Source: Caryophanon latum
Lineage (GTDB): Bacteria; Bacillota; Bacilli; Bacillales_A; Planococcaceae
Assembly: GCF_001700325.1 (NCBI RefSeq)
Contig: NZ_MATO01000056.1
Location: 24,224-88,223 of the forward strand
Direction: 5' to 3'
Length of the DNA: 64,000 nt
Part shown: one piece after another, positions 42,842 through 52,857 of the stretch
Layout: every line of letters begins with the position of its first letter
Position numbering within the stretch: position 1 is the stretch's first letter
Program-made: the position numbers and the translations under genes
The notes under the pieces: model-generated
The model's database searches: none
Seen by the model: only the letters and a program-made list of their open reading frames with translations
What the model was told of the DNA's origin: nothing

Positions 42842-44231
42842 ACTGTGCATCACCACTATCACTTTTTTTGTCTAAAATATTATGATTATCAAATAATGTA
42901 ACGATTTCTTCAATTGAATGTCGATCAAATGCGATTCCTCGTTTTTCAAATTCTTTTAGTAAATCCTTAAATGGCATACGCTCATCTTTTACAATAACAG
43001 CTGTCATTAACATTAAAAAACTATGCTGTATATTTAATAGATAACCTAAGCTCCCACGTTGCTTTAAAAAAGTTTCGAATGCTAAGGAATCGAGTGCTGT
43101 AGCATAACGAGCCATAACATCTTTACTTACTTTACTTTCAACTAATTTTAATAATTGGCTGAGTAATTCATCGATATGTTGAGACGATGTATCTACTTTC
43201 CCTAATCCAGCCCAATCGCTATACGTTTGAATTGCTTGTTGTAAATCTATAATAAATTGCTTTGTATATTGTTCACCATGACTTTCAACTTCAGCTAGTA
43301 ATTTGCTATAGCTATACACTTCAAGTTCTTGTTCGGCGTGTTCATTGAAGAAGTTGTGACTTAAAAAACGCAGTACAAATTCATGAATAAATAAATTTGG
43401 TGCATGTTCTTTAATAAATTTATATCCGTGTAAATAGCTTGCAACTGCACGTTTTTTTGTAACTGCTTCCCAATCTAGAGCAAAATAAATCGGTTGCACA
43501 TCACCAGAAGCTTTGGATAACTTTTCAAATTGCAATACAGTTTGACAAAAATACATAAACACATAATAATTCATAAACGCTTCAAAATTCGCTACAAAAA
43601 AATCTTTATGTTTCACTAGAAACTTCAAATCTTCTTTAAACAATTTAACAAAGTCTGGCAACACATTTGCATATTTAGCTTTAGTATCTTTCTTTTTACC
43701 ACTGACCAAACTTTCAATTTCTTCAACAATGATTTTTGTCAGCAAATCATCTGTTTCTTTATTTTTAAAAATATTTTGAAGCTCTTCATCCTCACCAATG
43801 AATATACTATTAATAAATTCGGCTATATTACGAATAACAATTTGCCCCGCTTCACTTTCTCCGATAAAATTATATAAATAAGTGTGAATAATCTTCATTT
43901 GGTTGTCTCGATTAAATAAATAAGAATCGATAAATCGAATGAAATTGACTCGATCCACATCATTATTAAATTCAATTTTGTTACTGCTACCAATGTACTC
44001 ACTCAAAGGATTTGCATTCTCATAGTATTGAGACATATTTTCTAGTGCAGAGTTATCTAAATTATAACGCGTAACATTACGAGCAAGCTCACTAATAACA
44101 AGCTTAAAGTTATTTTTCAAATAAGTTGCATGATGTTGAGACGAGAATGGAAAGAGTACTTTAGGTTTGGTCAGTCGATGCTGCCCTGTTTTAGGTAATA
44201 CAAACTCATCAATCAGTAATACTTTTGTCAT
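42822..44231 (-). CDS. dptG: Phosphorothioation-dependent restriction protein DptG (DndG)
   Basis: This 469-residue soluble helical protein occupies the middle position of the dptF-dptG-dptH operon. The opening TKVLLIDEFVLPKTGQHRLT and the general length match DptG. It has no membrane segment or nucleotide-binding motif, and its exact activity within the complex is not settled. AAAGGTGGATTAAAAA precedes the ATG. Its end overlaps dptH, and it starts three bases after the dptF stop. Confidence 0.9.
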   Translation of the reverse strand: MTKVLLIDEFVLPKTGQHRLTKPKVLFPFSSQHHATYLKNNFKLVISELARNVTRYNLDNSALENMSQYYENANPLSEYIGSSNKIEFNNDVDRVNFIRFIDSYLFNRDNQMKIIHTYLYNFIGESEAGQIVIRNIAEFINSIFIGEDEELQNIFKNKETDDLLTKIIVEEIESLVSGKKKDTKAKYANVLPDFVKLFKEDLKFLVKHKDFFVANFEAFMNYYVFMYFCQTVLQFEKLSKASGDVQPIYFALDWEAVTKKRAVASYLHGYKFIKEHAPNLFIHEFVLRFLSHNFFNEHAEQELEVYSYSKLLAEVESHGEQYTKQFIIDLQQAIQTYSDWAGLGKVDTSSQHIDELLSQLLKLVESKVSKDVMARYATALDSLAFETFLKQRGSLGYLLNIQHSFLMLMTAVIVKDERMPFKDLLKEFEKRGIAFDRHSIEEIVTLFDNHNILDKKSDSGDAQYVKPIL

Positions 44232-44234
44232 TTT

Positions 44235-46481
44235 TTAATCCACCTTTTCAAAAACATAACTATCAAACTCATCAATCTTTAAGCTATATTTAACATTCTC
44301 TTCAATGAAATCAAATATTAATTCCTTTGATTTTTCACCAAATAACATAATCTTCTCTAAAAATTCTACAAATGTTGTTGCATCTTCAGCATCTTTTTTA
44401 TTTGGACGATATCCATTTACAACTTTCGTTAGCAGTTCATATAATGAATAATCTACTTCTAGAAACTCCGCACGTACATTGGCATCGTCTGCATACTTAA
44501 CCGTAATAAATGGCTTAAACGAGTGTAAATTCATAAGCTTAGAACTTTCTAAATGATTAGTCTTTGCATTTAGTTTTAGTTTTTGCGCAGTTGCTAATTC
44601 ATTATCTAGTCGATTTAAATAAATATAATCAGTTAATGGCGTACCTTTCCAATTAAAAATCGCTTGTTTTAAATTTCTATAAAACTCTTTAATTAAGCTC
44701 ATCTCACATTTGTTAAATGCATAAACATATTCTACATATTTTTGATACACTGGATTTTTTAAATTTTCCGCAAAATGACTATCCGTTAAATATAAAATAG
44801 CTACTAAGTTTTCTACAAATAACTCAAACGATTCTTTAATAGTTTCTGAACCATTCGAAAATGGTAATAGCCATCTCTTTGCGTGTTCTTCATGAATACG
44901 TTCTTCGATCAAATTACGCCAATCTGAAAGCGTATTCAAAGAAACTAATAACGTATCAATTGTTTCATTACGCGAATGAATAGGATTTAAACGTGCAATA
45001 ACATCTAGTAGCTGTGAACGTCCTTGACTATTAAATAAAATATTTGGTAACGAGTATTTTAAACGATCATATTCATTTAATTGTCCTTCATGATTAAAAT
45101 CATTCGGAATTAGTAGATCGGCAATAAAGTTTAAAAAATGTCTCGATGATACAGAAATTTTAAACTGTAAAATCGCTTGGATGACAAGATTAACAATTTG
45201 TTTTTGCACAAATACATTACTCAAAAACATATAATTTTCATGCAAAATAGATGTTCTGCCTTCCTCGATATCTTTTGAATAAGCTAGATAAAAAGGATTG
45301 TCCTCTGTTTGAACACAGATTTTTTTTATAAGCGTTGTTAAATAACTGGATTCTGTTCCACCTGGCACTAGTTCAAACACTTGATAGTCTGCAAACGAAA
45401 TTAAATCAAATACATCATTTGAATAATTCGTTAATACTTTTTGTTCAAATATCTGACTCTCTGTAATAAATGCTTTTAACTTTTCGTATGTGTAATGTTC
45501 ATGGTTATGATTAATAAAGTTATGCAGCACTCCTAAGTTAATAGCAATAATGACCTTTTCTTCTTGTTCTTCGAAATGCTGATCTGAAAAGTTTTTAAAT
45601 AATTCTTCTAAAGTTTGTAATGCTGTTTTATTAGGTGAAAAACTTTCAGTAGCATCATTGTAAATTTTATAGTCTTTTATTAAGTCTGGTTGCGTTTCAT
45701 TTAAATAAGCGAGTAAATGCGATTTACCGTCCCCAACACTTCCACATAATAAAATTAGGTTGCTTCTTTTCTCTTCATTACGACTAATTAATGTACGTTC
45801 TACTTGTTCTTGAATAGGTCTTTTAATATGTAAATACTTCTTGAACTCGCTAAACGATTGCGCATTTTCAACGGCTTCAGCTGCTGAAATACGAAGACGC
45901 ATAATTTCTCGTTCAAGATAACTTCCTTTTAATGTAGAAAGTTCATATGGATTTTCTTTCACATCGACTTCTTTTATAACTGAACTTATTTGTGTAGTTT
46001 GCTGAAACATTTCTGCTATTTTTCTTTCGACATCTTCTTCAGTTAATCCTGAACTTTGAACAATGGGTTTTGGCACCTCATAAACCGGAAGTTTTATTTC
46101 CTCAGATGTATATACTTCGTAGTACCATACTGCAATTTCATACATCTTTTTATGAGCACTATATACTTGGCTCATATCACTAAAGCCCGCATCATGAACA
46201 GCTTTATTTCCTGCACGTCTAATAACGTCGAATGCTTGATAAATCGTCTTTGGCATATACTCTTGATCGTGCAAGTAATTTAACTTTTCATATAAGTTCG
46301 CTGTCATGGACAATTCGATTTCTTCAATAGTTAGAACACCTTTAATAACTTCTTCAATGAACAAACGAGATTTCGCTAATGCCCCACTTGCATCTATAAA
46401 AAATAATTCTTCCATTTGTTTTGCACATAACGCAGCATGTGGTAAAGAATTACCTAAAAAGCTTAAAAATAATTTCTCCAA
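44235..46481 (-). CDS. dptF: Restriction protein DptF (DndF) with N-terminal DUF4145-like extension
   Basis: This protein of about 748 residues has as its DptF core a P-loop LLCGSVGDGKSHLLAYLNET at about residues 242-262 and the family's downstream FVPGGT-like ELVPGGTESSYLTTLI block. The first about 140 residues (KQMEELFFIDASGALAKSRL; VIRRAGNKAVHDAGF at about 85) resemble DUF4145, the domain at the N-terminus of type I restriction HsdR proteins. DptF proteins are usually shorter, so this looks like a fusion. The start is uncertain: AAGGAG is eight bases before the TTG at 46481, while the GTG at 46490 overlaps it. It is the first gene of the restriction operon. Confidence 0.9.
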   Translation of the reverse strand: MEKLFLSFLGNSLPHAALCAKQMEELFFIDASGALAKSRLFIEEVIKGVLTIEEIELSMTANLYEKLNYLHDQEYMPKTIYQAFDVIRRAGNKAVHDAGFSDMSQVYSAHKKMYEIAVWYYEVYTSEEIKLPVYEVPKPIVQSSGLTEEDVERKIAEMFQQTTQISSVIKEVDVKENPYELSTLKGSYLEREIMRLRISAAEAVENAQSFSEFKKYLHIKRPIQEQVERTLISRNEEKRSNLILLCGSVGDGKSHLLAYLNETQPDLIKDYKIYNDATESFSPNKTALQTLEELFKNFSDQHFEEQEEKVIIAINLGVLHNFINHNHEHYTYEKLKAFITESQIFEQKVLTNYSNDVFDLISFADYQVFELVPGGTESSYLTTLIKKICVQTEDNPFYLAYSKDIEEGRTSILHENYMFLSNVFVQKQIVNLVIQAILQFKISVSSRHFLNFIADLLIPNDFNHEGQLNEYDRLKYSLPNILFNSQGRSQLLDVIARLNPIHSRNETIDTLLVSLNTLSDWRNLIEERIHEEHAKRWLLPFSNGSETIKESFELFVENLVAILYLTDSHFAENLKNPVYQKYVEYVYAFNKCEMSLIKEFYRNLKQAIFNWKGTPLTDYIYLNRLDNELATAQKLKLNAKTNHLESSKLMNLHSFKPFITVKYADDANVRAEFLEVDYSLYELLTKVVNGYRPNKKDAEDATTFVEFLEKIMLFGEKSKELIFDFIEENVKYSLKIDEFDSYVFEKVD

Positions 46482-46593
46482 TTTTCTCACTCCTTACTGA
46501 ATAGCTCCTATAGACCTATTATGACAAACAATTCCATGTTTATCACCTTTTCCTCTTAAATAAAGAAAAATTATTTTATTATAAGAACTTGAA

Positions 46594-46602
46594 TGTTATA
46601 AT
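46594..46602 (+). promoter_or_regulatory. Extended -10 promoter of the dnd modification operon
   Basis: TGTTATAAT lies 39 bases before the dndB start. The poor -35 is compensated by the TGn extension. The minus strand of the same region contains TATAAT at 46578-46583, a possible -10 for dptF, so the promoters may overlap. Confidence 0.55.
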
Positions 46603-46611
46603 TAGCAGTAT

Positions 46612-46623
46612 TTACGTACGTAA
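46612..46623. promoter_or_regulatory. Perfect palindrome TTACGTACGTAA, candidate operator
   Basis: A perfect 12-base palindrome lies between the dndB -10 box and its ribosome binding site, near the expected transcription start. DndB-type proteins have been reported to repress dnd operons by binding palindromes in their promoter region, so this is a plausible autoregulatory site; binding is inferred. Confidence 0.5.
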
Positions 46624-46641
46624 TATGGAAGGATGTCATAT

Positions 46642-47706
46642 ATGGATTTATCATTTACTTATAATTTTCCTGCATTGCGAGGAAAGCAGGCAACAAAAGA
46701 GTATTTTGTTGTGATGTGTCCGTTACGTCTAATACCTAAAATTTTTTTGTTCGATGAAGAAGAAATACCAGCTGCATATCGAGCCCAACGTATATTAAAT
46801 CGCTCTCGAATCCCTGAATTGACAAATTATATTTTAGATAATCCCTCTGACTACGTTTTTTCATCGATTACCGCTTCGATTGATGGTGAAATTGTATTTG
46901 AACCATTCAATAATAATGGTTCAACAATGCTCGATTTAGGGATGTTACGTATCAGCATGGATTCTCGCTTTCTAATTAATGATGGTCAACACCGTAGGGC
47001 AGCGATTGAAGAAGCGCTTAAAATTACACCCGAATTAGGTGATGAGACTATATCAGTTGTATTTTTTCACGATGCAGGTCTCAGTCGCTCTCAACAGATG
47101 TTTTCAGATTTAAACTTACATTCCGTTAATACGACTTCATCTATCGGTATTCTGTATGACCATCGTGATCCACTTGCGTTAATTACTAAAAATATCGTTG
47201 CATCAATTCCCCTTTTAAAGCGGTATACTGATAATGAGCGCGTTTCCCTCTCAAAAAACTCACCTAAAATTTTTGCGTTAAATTTTATTTACAATACAAA
47301 TCGTAGGTTGATTTCTAAAAATAAAGGGGACGCTTTATCATCTGACGAACAACAATTTTTGATGGACTTTTGGAGTCATATTTGTCCGCTCATACCTGAG
47401 TGGAAAGATGTAATGGAGAAACGTTTAACACCAAGAGACTTACGTATCAATTCTATTGTAGGGCATAGTGTCTTTGTAGAGGCTTTAGGAGAAGTCGGTA
47501 AACAGTTAAAACTCGATTCCCCTAACAGTTGGAAAGAACGACTAGTATATTTACAAAACATCGACTGGAGTCGTTCAAATACAACAGATTGGCTAGGTCG
47601 TGCATTTTTAGAAAATGGAAGAATACAGAAAACAGGACAAACAATCGGTCGCACTGCCGAACGTATTAGAGAACTATTAGATCATTATTATCGTTTAAAC
47701 AAGTAA
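46642..47706 (+). CDS. dndB: DNA phosphorothioation protein DndB (DGQHR domain)
   Basis: This 354-residue protein has the DGQHR family motif as FLINDGQHRRAAIEEAL at about residues 111-127, the hallmark of DndB. DndB is not needed for modification itself but controls its frequency and represses the operon in studied systems. The ATG at 46642 is chosen because GGAAGGA is eight bases away; the ATG at 46633 overlaps that site. It is the first gene of the plus-strand operon, 16 bases before dndC, and diverges from dptF. Confidence 0.93.
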   Translation: MDLSFTYNFPALRGKQATKEYFVVMCPLRLIPKIFLFDEEEIPAAYRAQRILNRSRIPELTNYILDNPSDYVFSSITASIDGEIVFEPFNNNGSTMLDLGMLRISMDSRFLINDGQHRRAAIEEALKITPELGDETISVVFFHDAGLSRSQQMFSDLNLHSVNTTSSIGILYDHRDPLALITKNIVASIPLLKRYTDNERVSLSKNSPKIFALNFIYNTNRRLISKNKGDALSSDEQQFLMDFWSHICPLIPEWKDVMEKRLTPRDLRINSIVGHSVFVEALGEVGKQLKLDSPNSWKERLVYLQNIDWSRSNTTDWLGRAFLENGRIQKTGQTIGRTAERIRELLDHYYRLNK

Positions 47707-47722
47707 TAAAGGAGTTTTTTAG

Positions 47723-49318
47723 ATGGCAGGTTTCATTTCAAGTTTATTTTCAAACGAACAATCCATTGTTGATTTAGCGAAGCAACAAATTAAAGAGGCA
47801 TATAAAGCTGACCCAAGACCGTGGGTGGTGGGCTATAGTGGGGGAAAAGATTCTACTGTTGTCGTACAATTAGTATTTGAAGCATTGCTAGAACTTGATG
47901 CAACAGAGCTCCATAAAAAAATTTATGTCATTTCTTCAGATACATTAATTGAAACGCCACTTATCATTAATTCAATTAATACAACATTAACACGTATACA
48001 AGACGCGGCAATTAAAGCAGGACTTCCAATTGAAACACATAAAGTAAAACCGGAACCTAAAAATTCATTTTGGGTAAATTTAATTGGACGTGGCTATCCT
48101 ACACCAAATCAAACATTTCGTTGGTGTACAGATCGACTAAAAATTGAGCCTGCCAATTCATTCATAATGAATAAAGTTTCTACTTTTGGCGAAGTAATTA
48201 TGGTACTAGGTGTACGAGAAGATGAAAGTGTTTCTCGCGGTAATAGTATTCGTGAGCATAGTGTAGAAGGGCAACGTTTTATGCGCCATTCAACGCTACC
48301 TAATGCGTACGTTTATGCGCCAATTCGTAGTTTTTCACTAGATGATGTGTGGAATTATTTACTTAATTATCCTTCACCTTGGGGAGATGATAACTATGAA
48401 TTACATCGTTTATATCAAGATTCAAGCAGTGGTGAATGTCCATTAGTCATTGATAAAAACATTAAAGAAAGTGCTGGTTCGTGTGGTAATAGCCGATTTG
48501 GTTGTTGGGTATGTACAGTTGTTACTGAAGATAAAGCATTAACAGGCTTTATTAAAAGTGGTCATGACTGGATGAAACCACTTCTTGATTTCCGTAATTG
48601 GATTACAACAATTCGTGACGATCGCACACGACGCATGAAATATCGCATGAACGGACAAATTTATTTCCGTGATGTTCGTATCGTTGAACAAGATGGTGTT
48701 CAATATGTAGCTATCCCTAAAAAATCTGGACGTGCAGCTGCAAAAATTCCGTTTGCAGATTATGCAGTCGTTGAAAAGCATGAGCTACAAAAGTATTTAC
48801 AGGAACATAATATTGATTTAAGCGAGCCAAAAGATCAGATGCTATTAATTAAATACGAAGAAGAAACTTTAGATGGTGAACGTATTGAAAAATATGCACA
48901 ACTCGGATTAGGTCCTTATACAATGGATACACGACAAGAAATTTTGCAGAAATTATTGCAAGTACAACGTGATATTATTCATCCAGAAGATCCAAACTAC
49001 GAGCTTATTTCAATTGAAGAAATGAAAGAAATTCGTCGAGTTTGGTTAAAACAAGGTGAGTGGACAGACACAGTGCCTTCTATTTATGAATATGTGTATG
49101 GCAAATCAAATCAAATTGACTGGGAAAAAGATGATCGACCTCTTTTAACAGATGAACAAACATCGCAACTTGAAATTTTATGCCAAGAATTTAACGTTGA
49201 TATTAAAGTAATGCGCAAATTAATTAATATCGAAAAAGATTTTGCTGGTTATAAATTCCGCCGCGGTTTAAATGAAGAAATCGGAAAAGTATTAAGACAA
49301 GACTATTTACATCTATAA
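47723..49318 (+). CDS. dndC: DNA phosphorothioation protein DndC (PAPS-reductase-like sulfurtransferase)
   Basis: This 531-residue protein has the ATP pyrophosphatase P-loop GYSGGKDSTVVVQL at about 36-49. RWCTDRLKIEP at about 135 is another PAPS-reductase family block. The cysteine set ECPLV, SCGNSRFGCWVC (about 238, 254, 261 and 264) holds the 4Fe-4S cluster. DndC activates the DNA backbone or sulfur with ATP and transfers the sulfur supplied by the cysteine desulfurase. It has a good AAAGGAG ribosome binding site and short spacing on both sides. Confidence 0.95.
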   Translation: MAGFISSLFSNEQSIVDLAKQQIKEAYKADPRPWVVGYSGGKDSTVVVQLVFEALLELDATELHKKIYVISSDTLIETPLIINSINTTLTRIQDAAIKAGLPIETHKVKPEPKNSFWVNLIGRGYPTPNQTFRWCTDRLKIEPANSFIMNKVSTFGEVIMVLGVREDESVSRGNSIREHSVEGQRFMRHSTLPNAYVYAPIRSFSLDDVWNYLLNYPSPWGDDNYELHRLYQDSSSGECPLVIDKNIKESAGSCGNSRFGCWVCTVVTEDKALTGFIKSGHDWMKPLLDFRNWITTIRDDRTRRMKYRMNGQIYFRDVRIVEQDGVQYVAIPKKSGRAAAKIPFADYAVVEKHELQKYLQEHNIDLSEPKDQMLLIKYEEETLDGERIEKYAQLGLGPYTMDTRQEILQKLLQVQRDIIHPEDPNYELISIEEMKEIRRVWLKQGEWTDTVPSIYEYVYGKSNQIDWEKDDRPLLTDEQTSQLEILCQEFNVDIKVMRKLINIEKDFAGYKFRRGLNEEIGKVLRQDYLHL

Positions 49319-49331
49319 GAAGAGGGACACT

Positions 49332-51299
49332 ATGTATTTAAAAAAAATCGAACTTGTGAATATTGGTGCTTATAAAGGCTACAATTCATTTAACTTTGAA
49401 ACAGAAGAAAAGAAAAATGTTTTATTAGTCGGTGGAGAAAACGGTGCTGGTAAAACTACACTTCTAAATGCCATTAAATTAGGCTTATTTGGTTCATATG
49501 GTCTTGGCTATAAAACAGAAAATAGCGAATACTATAAACACGTGAGTAGTATTTTAAATAACCATGCAAAACGTCAAAAAAATAGCGATTACAGCATTAC
49601 TATTCACTTTTCTATAGTAGATAACTTAAAAACGTTTAATTACGAATTAAAACGTGAGTGGAAATATGTAAATGATACGCTAAAAGAAATTGATTTTTTA
49701 GTCGAAAATGGCAACGTTTTAGACGCTCAAAAAACTGTGTTATTTTACGCTAAACTAAAAGAATTTATGCCGCCACAATTACTGGATTTTTGCTTATTTG
49801 ACGGCGAAGAAATTGCGCGTATTGTGACGCAAAATAAACTTTCAGATTATATTAAAAAGCTTTCAAAAGTTGTCTTCAATTTAGATTTATTCGAAACGTT
49901 AGAAATCGACTTAGAAAACTACTCAAAGCAACAAATTGATCCTGCTAAAGCAAAAACGATTGAACATGAACTTTTTGTCATTAATACAAAAGAAAAAGAA
50001 CTACGCAACGACATTGCAACTACAACTCGTTCAATTGACTATAAGCAAAAAAACTTAAACGATCTACATGAAGAATATTTAGCAATTAAAACATCATTTG
50101 AGCAATACGGCGGCTTGAAAAAACAAGAACGTGAAGATGTACTGCAACGCATTACACAAATTGAAACAGAGCGTAAGCAACGTTTAGAGGAAATTAAGAA
50201 TTTCGTAAGTAACGTATTACCTTTATTTTTAACAAAATCTTTACTTACCGAGACTCGTAATCAAGTGAAAAATGAAGAATCACTTCAACTTGCTAAACAA
50301 TTGGATGAAAAATTAACACTAGAAAGTCTGACACAAGTACTTCAAAGCTTAAACATGAGCAGTTCTAAGGAAAAAACAACAGAAATGAAAGAACAGCTTG
50401 TTAGCTTACTAAAGCCAAAAAATCATGAAAAAGTCATTCATGGTGCTTCTTATGAAGAATCACTAAAAGTCGAACAAGCTTACACAATTGTTCAAAAAGA
50501 CTTACCCTCAACTTATTTAGAGCTTTTAACGCTCAATGCAAATGCTTTAAAAGAAGCAAAAGTGTTAAAAGACAAAATTAAAGTTCACGATGAAACAGAT
50601 GAATTCAGTAAAATTATCGAAGAAATGGATTCATATAATTTAAAGATAGTGAAAGCTACGCAAGAAATTGAGCAAGAACAAGAAACTCTGCAGAAATTAA
50701 AAAACGAGCTAGTTGACACTTTAGAGAAAATCGAAAAAATCAAATTGCAGTTACGCAACTACGATAAGACGTCGGGCTCTTTACTTGAGGCACAAAAAAT
50801 CATTGCACTTAGCCGTAAATATCGAGAACAGCAAATTGCACAACGTTTACAAGATGTACAAATTCAAGCTACTTCGAATTTAAAGAAAATGCTACGTAAG
50901 CACGATTATATCGCACTCATTCGCATTGATCCAGTGAACTATGAAGTGACATTATTAGATACAAATAAAAATGAAATCGAAAAACGTACGCTGTCTGCTG
51001 GTGAAAAACAAATGTTATTAATCTCGATCATTTGGGCAATTTTTGATTGCTCTGGTCGACAAGTTCCATTTATTTTTGACACATTGCTTGGTCGTTTAGA
51101 TAAAACACATAAAGCCGCTGTATTAAGCGTATTTATCCCGAATTTCGGAAAGCAAGCGATTATTTTATCAACAGATAGTGAAATTGATGCACATCATTAC
51201 GCATTACTCTCACCTTCTATCGCGAAAGAATATACACTTGATTTTGACCCAATTCAGCAACAAACGACAATTAAAAAAGACTATTTCAAATTCAGCTAG
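49332..51299 (+). CDS. dndD: DNA phosphorothioation protein DndD (SMC-type ATPase)
   Basis: This 655-residue protein has Walker A GGENGAGKTTLLNA at about 34-47, FCLFDGEEIARIVTQN at about 155 and long coiled-coil arms. The ABC signature LSAGEKQMLLISIIWA lies at about 553, and Walker B with D-loop FIFDTLLGRLD at about 578-589. DndD provides ATP hydrolysis, possibly nicking the strand or opening DNA for sulfur insertion. It has a diverged paralogue at 35163 in this island. It is closely spaced with dndC and dndE. Confidence 0.95.
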   Translation: MYLKKIELVNIGAYKGYNSFNFETEEKKNVLLVGGENGAGKTTLLNAIKLGLFGSYGLGYKTENSEYYKHVSSILNNHAKRQKNSDYSITIHFSIVDNLKTFNYELKREWKYVNDTLKEIDFLVENGNVLDAQKTVLFYAKLKEFMPPQLLDFCLFDGEEIARIVTQNKLSDYIKKLSKVVFNLDLFETLEIDLENYSKQQIDPAKAKTIEHELFVINTKEKELRNDIATTTRSIDYKQKNLNDLHEEYLAIKTSFEQYGGLKKQEREDVLQRITQIETERKQRLEEIKNFVSNVLPLFLTKSLLTETRNQVKNEESLQLAKQLDEKLTLESLTQVLQSLNMSSSKEKTTEMKEQLVSLLKPKNHEKVIHGASYEESLKVEQAYTIVQKDLPSTYLELLTLNANALKEAKVLKDKIKVHDETDEFSKIIEEMDSYNLKIVKATQEIEQEQETLQKLKNELVDTLEKIEKIKLQLRNYDKTSGSLLEAQKIIALSRKYREQQIAQRLQDVQIQATSNLKKMLRKHDYIALIRIDPVNYEVTLLDTNKNEIEKRTLSAGEKQMLLISIIWAIFDCSGRQVPFIFDTLLGRLDKTHKAAVLSVFIPNFGKQAIILSTDSEIDAHHYALLSPSIAKEYTLDFDPIQQQTTIKKDYFKFS

Positions 51300-51310
51300 G
51301 AGCGACGTAT

Positions 51311-51685
51311 ATGAATTTTCGTTTAAAAACATCAAAAGAAACTGGCGAAACGTTAAAATCGCTTCAAAATTCAACAGGTCTAACGTGGAATATTTTATCT
51401 CGAATTGCCGTTGCACTTTCGTTAAACGACCCTTCAATGCCGGACGCTGTACCAAATACAGCCGGTGTTGAAATTCATCGTAATACAATGACAGGTGACC
51501 AAGATTATGTTTATAAAGCATTAATTCGTCAACATGCGCAACAACATATTTCAGAAGAAGAGTATTTCCCGGAGTTGTTTAATCGTCACTTAGAACGTGG
51601 TATTCAACTATTAGAAGGTGAATACCGTTTAGCAGGTAATTATGAAAAATTATTAACACACTTATTAAAAAATAAGATAGGGTGA
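51311..51685 (+). CDS. dndE: DNA phosphorothioation protein DndE
   Basis: This 124-residue protein begins MNFRLKTSKETGETLKSLQN and continues TWNILSRIAVALSLNDPS, the conserved core of DndE. It is helical and positively charged, binds DNA (nicked DNA in reported work) and completes the DndCDE complex. It sits 11 bases after dndD, and its stop overlaps the ribosome binding site of the following desulfurase gene. Confidence 0.93.
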   Translation: MNFRLKTSKETGETLKSLQNSTGLTWNILSRIAVALSLNDPSMPDAVPNTAGVEIHRNTMTGDQDYVYKALIRQHAQQHISEEEYFPELFNRHLERGIQLLEGEYRLAGNYEKLLTHLLKNKIG

Positions 51686-51690
51686 TGACT

Positions 51691-52809
51691 ATGTTATATT
51701 TAGATAATTCTGCAACAACACCTGTTCATCCAGAAGTGAAGGAAGCAATGTTACCATATTTACTTGAACAATTTGGCAATCCCTCAAGTAAATATTATGA
51801 CTATGCTACAACTGCAAAAGATGCAGTTGCAAATGCACGTCAAGCTGTCGCGAATTTGCTACATTGCAAAACAGACGAGGTTATTTTCACAAGTGGTTCT
51901 ACAGAAAGTAACAACTTTATTATTAAAGGAATTACTGACCAACGTAAAGACCTCGGCAAGCACATCATTACTACTGCAACAGAGCACCCATCTGTTTTAG
52001 AAACGTGTAAGTACTTGCAGACGATTGGATTCGAACTAACAATTTTACCTGTTAATATAAATGGGCGCGTTTCAGTTGAGCAAGTACGTGCGGCTATTCG
52101 CCCCGATACAATTTTACTTACAATTCAATGGGGTAATAACGAATTAGGTACACTCAATCCAATTGCTGAAATTGCAGAATTATGCGAGGAGCAAAACGTA
52201 TTCCTTCATTCAGACGCTACTCAAGTAATCGGAAAAATCGAGTTTTCATTAGAAGATATGCCAGGGTTGCAAGCGATTTCGATATCGGCTCACAAATATT
52301 TCGGTCCTAAAGGTGTTGGTGTAGCATATTTGAAGCAAGATGCTTACAACCTTTACCCTGATATTACACCGTTATTTCATGGTGGCGGACAAGAATATGG
52401 ATTACGAAGCGGCACACTAGCTGTACATAATATTGTTGGTATGGGCGTTGCTAGTAAAATTGCTGCAACTAAACTAAAACATAATATTGAGCAACTTACT
52501 TTATTAGAAAAACGTTTAGTTGAATTACTACAGCAACAGTTTGGTTCAAATATTAAATTTAATCAACCTAGCACAAACAAAATACCAGGTATTGTGAGTG
52601 TACAATTCATCGGCTTAAATAATGAGATTCTTGTGAAAAAGTTAGCACCAATTATCGCTGTATCGACTGGATCAGCATGTAGCTCCGCAAAACCATCACA
52701 TGTACTAGCTGCAATTGGCTTATCATTAAATGAAGTGAGACAGACAATACGTTTCTCGTTATCTCCTTATATCGAGCTAGAAGAATTAAATATTTTCAAA
52801 GAGCTGTAA
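51691..52809 (+). CDS. dndA: Cysteine desulfurase (DndA/IscS type) of the phosphorothioation operon
   Basis: This 372-residue PLP enzyme opens with LYLDNSATTPVHPEVKEAML. ATEHPSVLETC is the cofactor-stacking histidine block, ISAHKYFGPKGVGV at about 198-211 holds the PLP lysine, and STGSACSSAKPSHVL at about 324-338 holds the catalytic cysteine. It takes sulfur from cysteine and hands it to DndC. The ATG at 51691 begins the family's normal start and is preceded by GGGTGA; ATGs at 51685 and a GTG at 51682 are also in frame. It is the last gene of the operon, followed by a terminator. Confidence 0.92.
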   Translation: MLYLDNSATTPVHPEVKEAMLPYLLEQFGNPSSKYYDYATTAKDAVANARQAVANLLHCKTDEVIFTSGSTESNNFIIKGITDQRKDLGKHIITTATEHPSVLETCKYLQTIGFELTILPVNINGRVSVEQVRAAIRPDTILLTIQWGNNELGTLNPIAEIAELCEEQNVFLHSDATQVIGKIEFSLEDMPGLQAISISAHKYFGPKGVGVAYLKQDAYNLYPDITPLFHGGGQEYGLRSGTLAVHNIVGMGVASKIAATKLKHNIEQLTLLEKRLVELLQQQFGSNIKFNQPSTNKIPGIVSVQFIGLNNEILVKKLAPIIAVSTGSACSSAKPSHVLAAIGLSLNEVRQTIRFSLSPYIELEELNIFKEL

Positions 52810-52810
52810 C

Positions 52811-52857
52811 GAAAATCGATTTATGCTGAAAATTTCAGTGTAAATCGATTTTTTTAT
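52811..52857 (+). terminator. Intrinsic terminator of the dnd operon
   Basis: AAAATCGATTTA pairs with TAAATCGATTTT, with an inner CTGAAA/TTTCAG stem, followed by a T run. It marks the right end of the AT-rich island. Confidence 0.85.

Noticed and set aside
51210..51521. Antisense frame of 103 codons opposite dndD/dndE
   Set aside because: It is a shadow of the dndD-dndE coding sequence, with no start signal.
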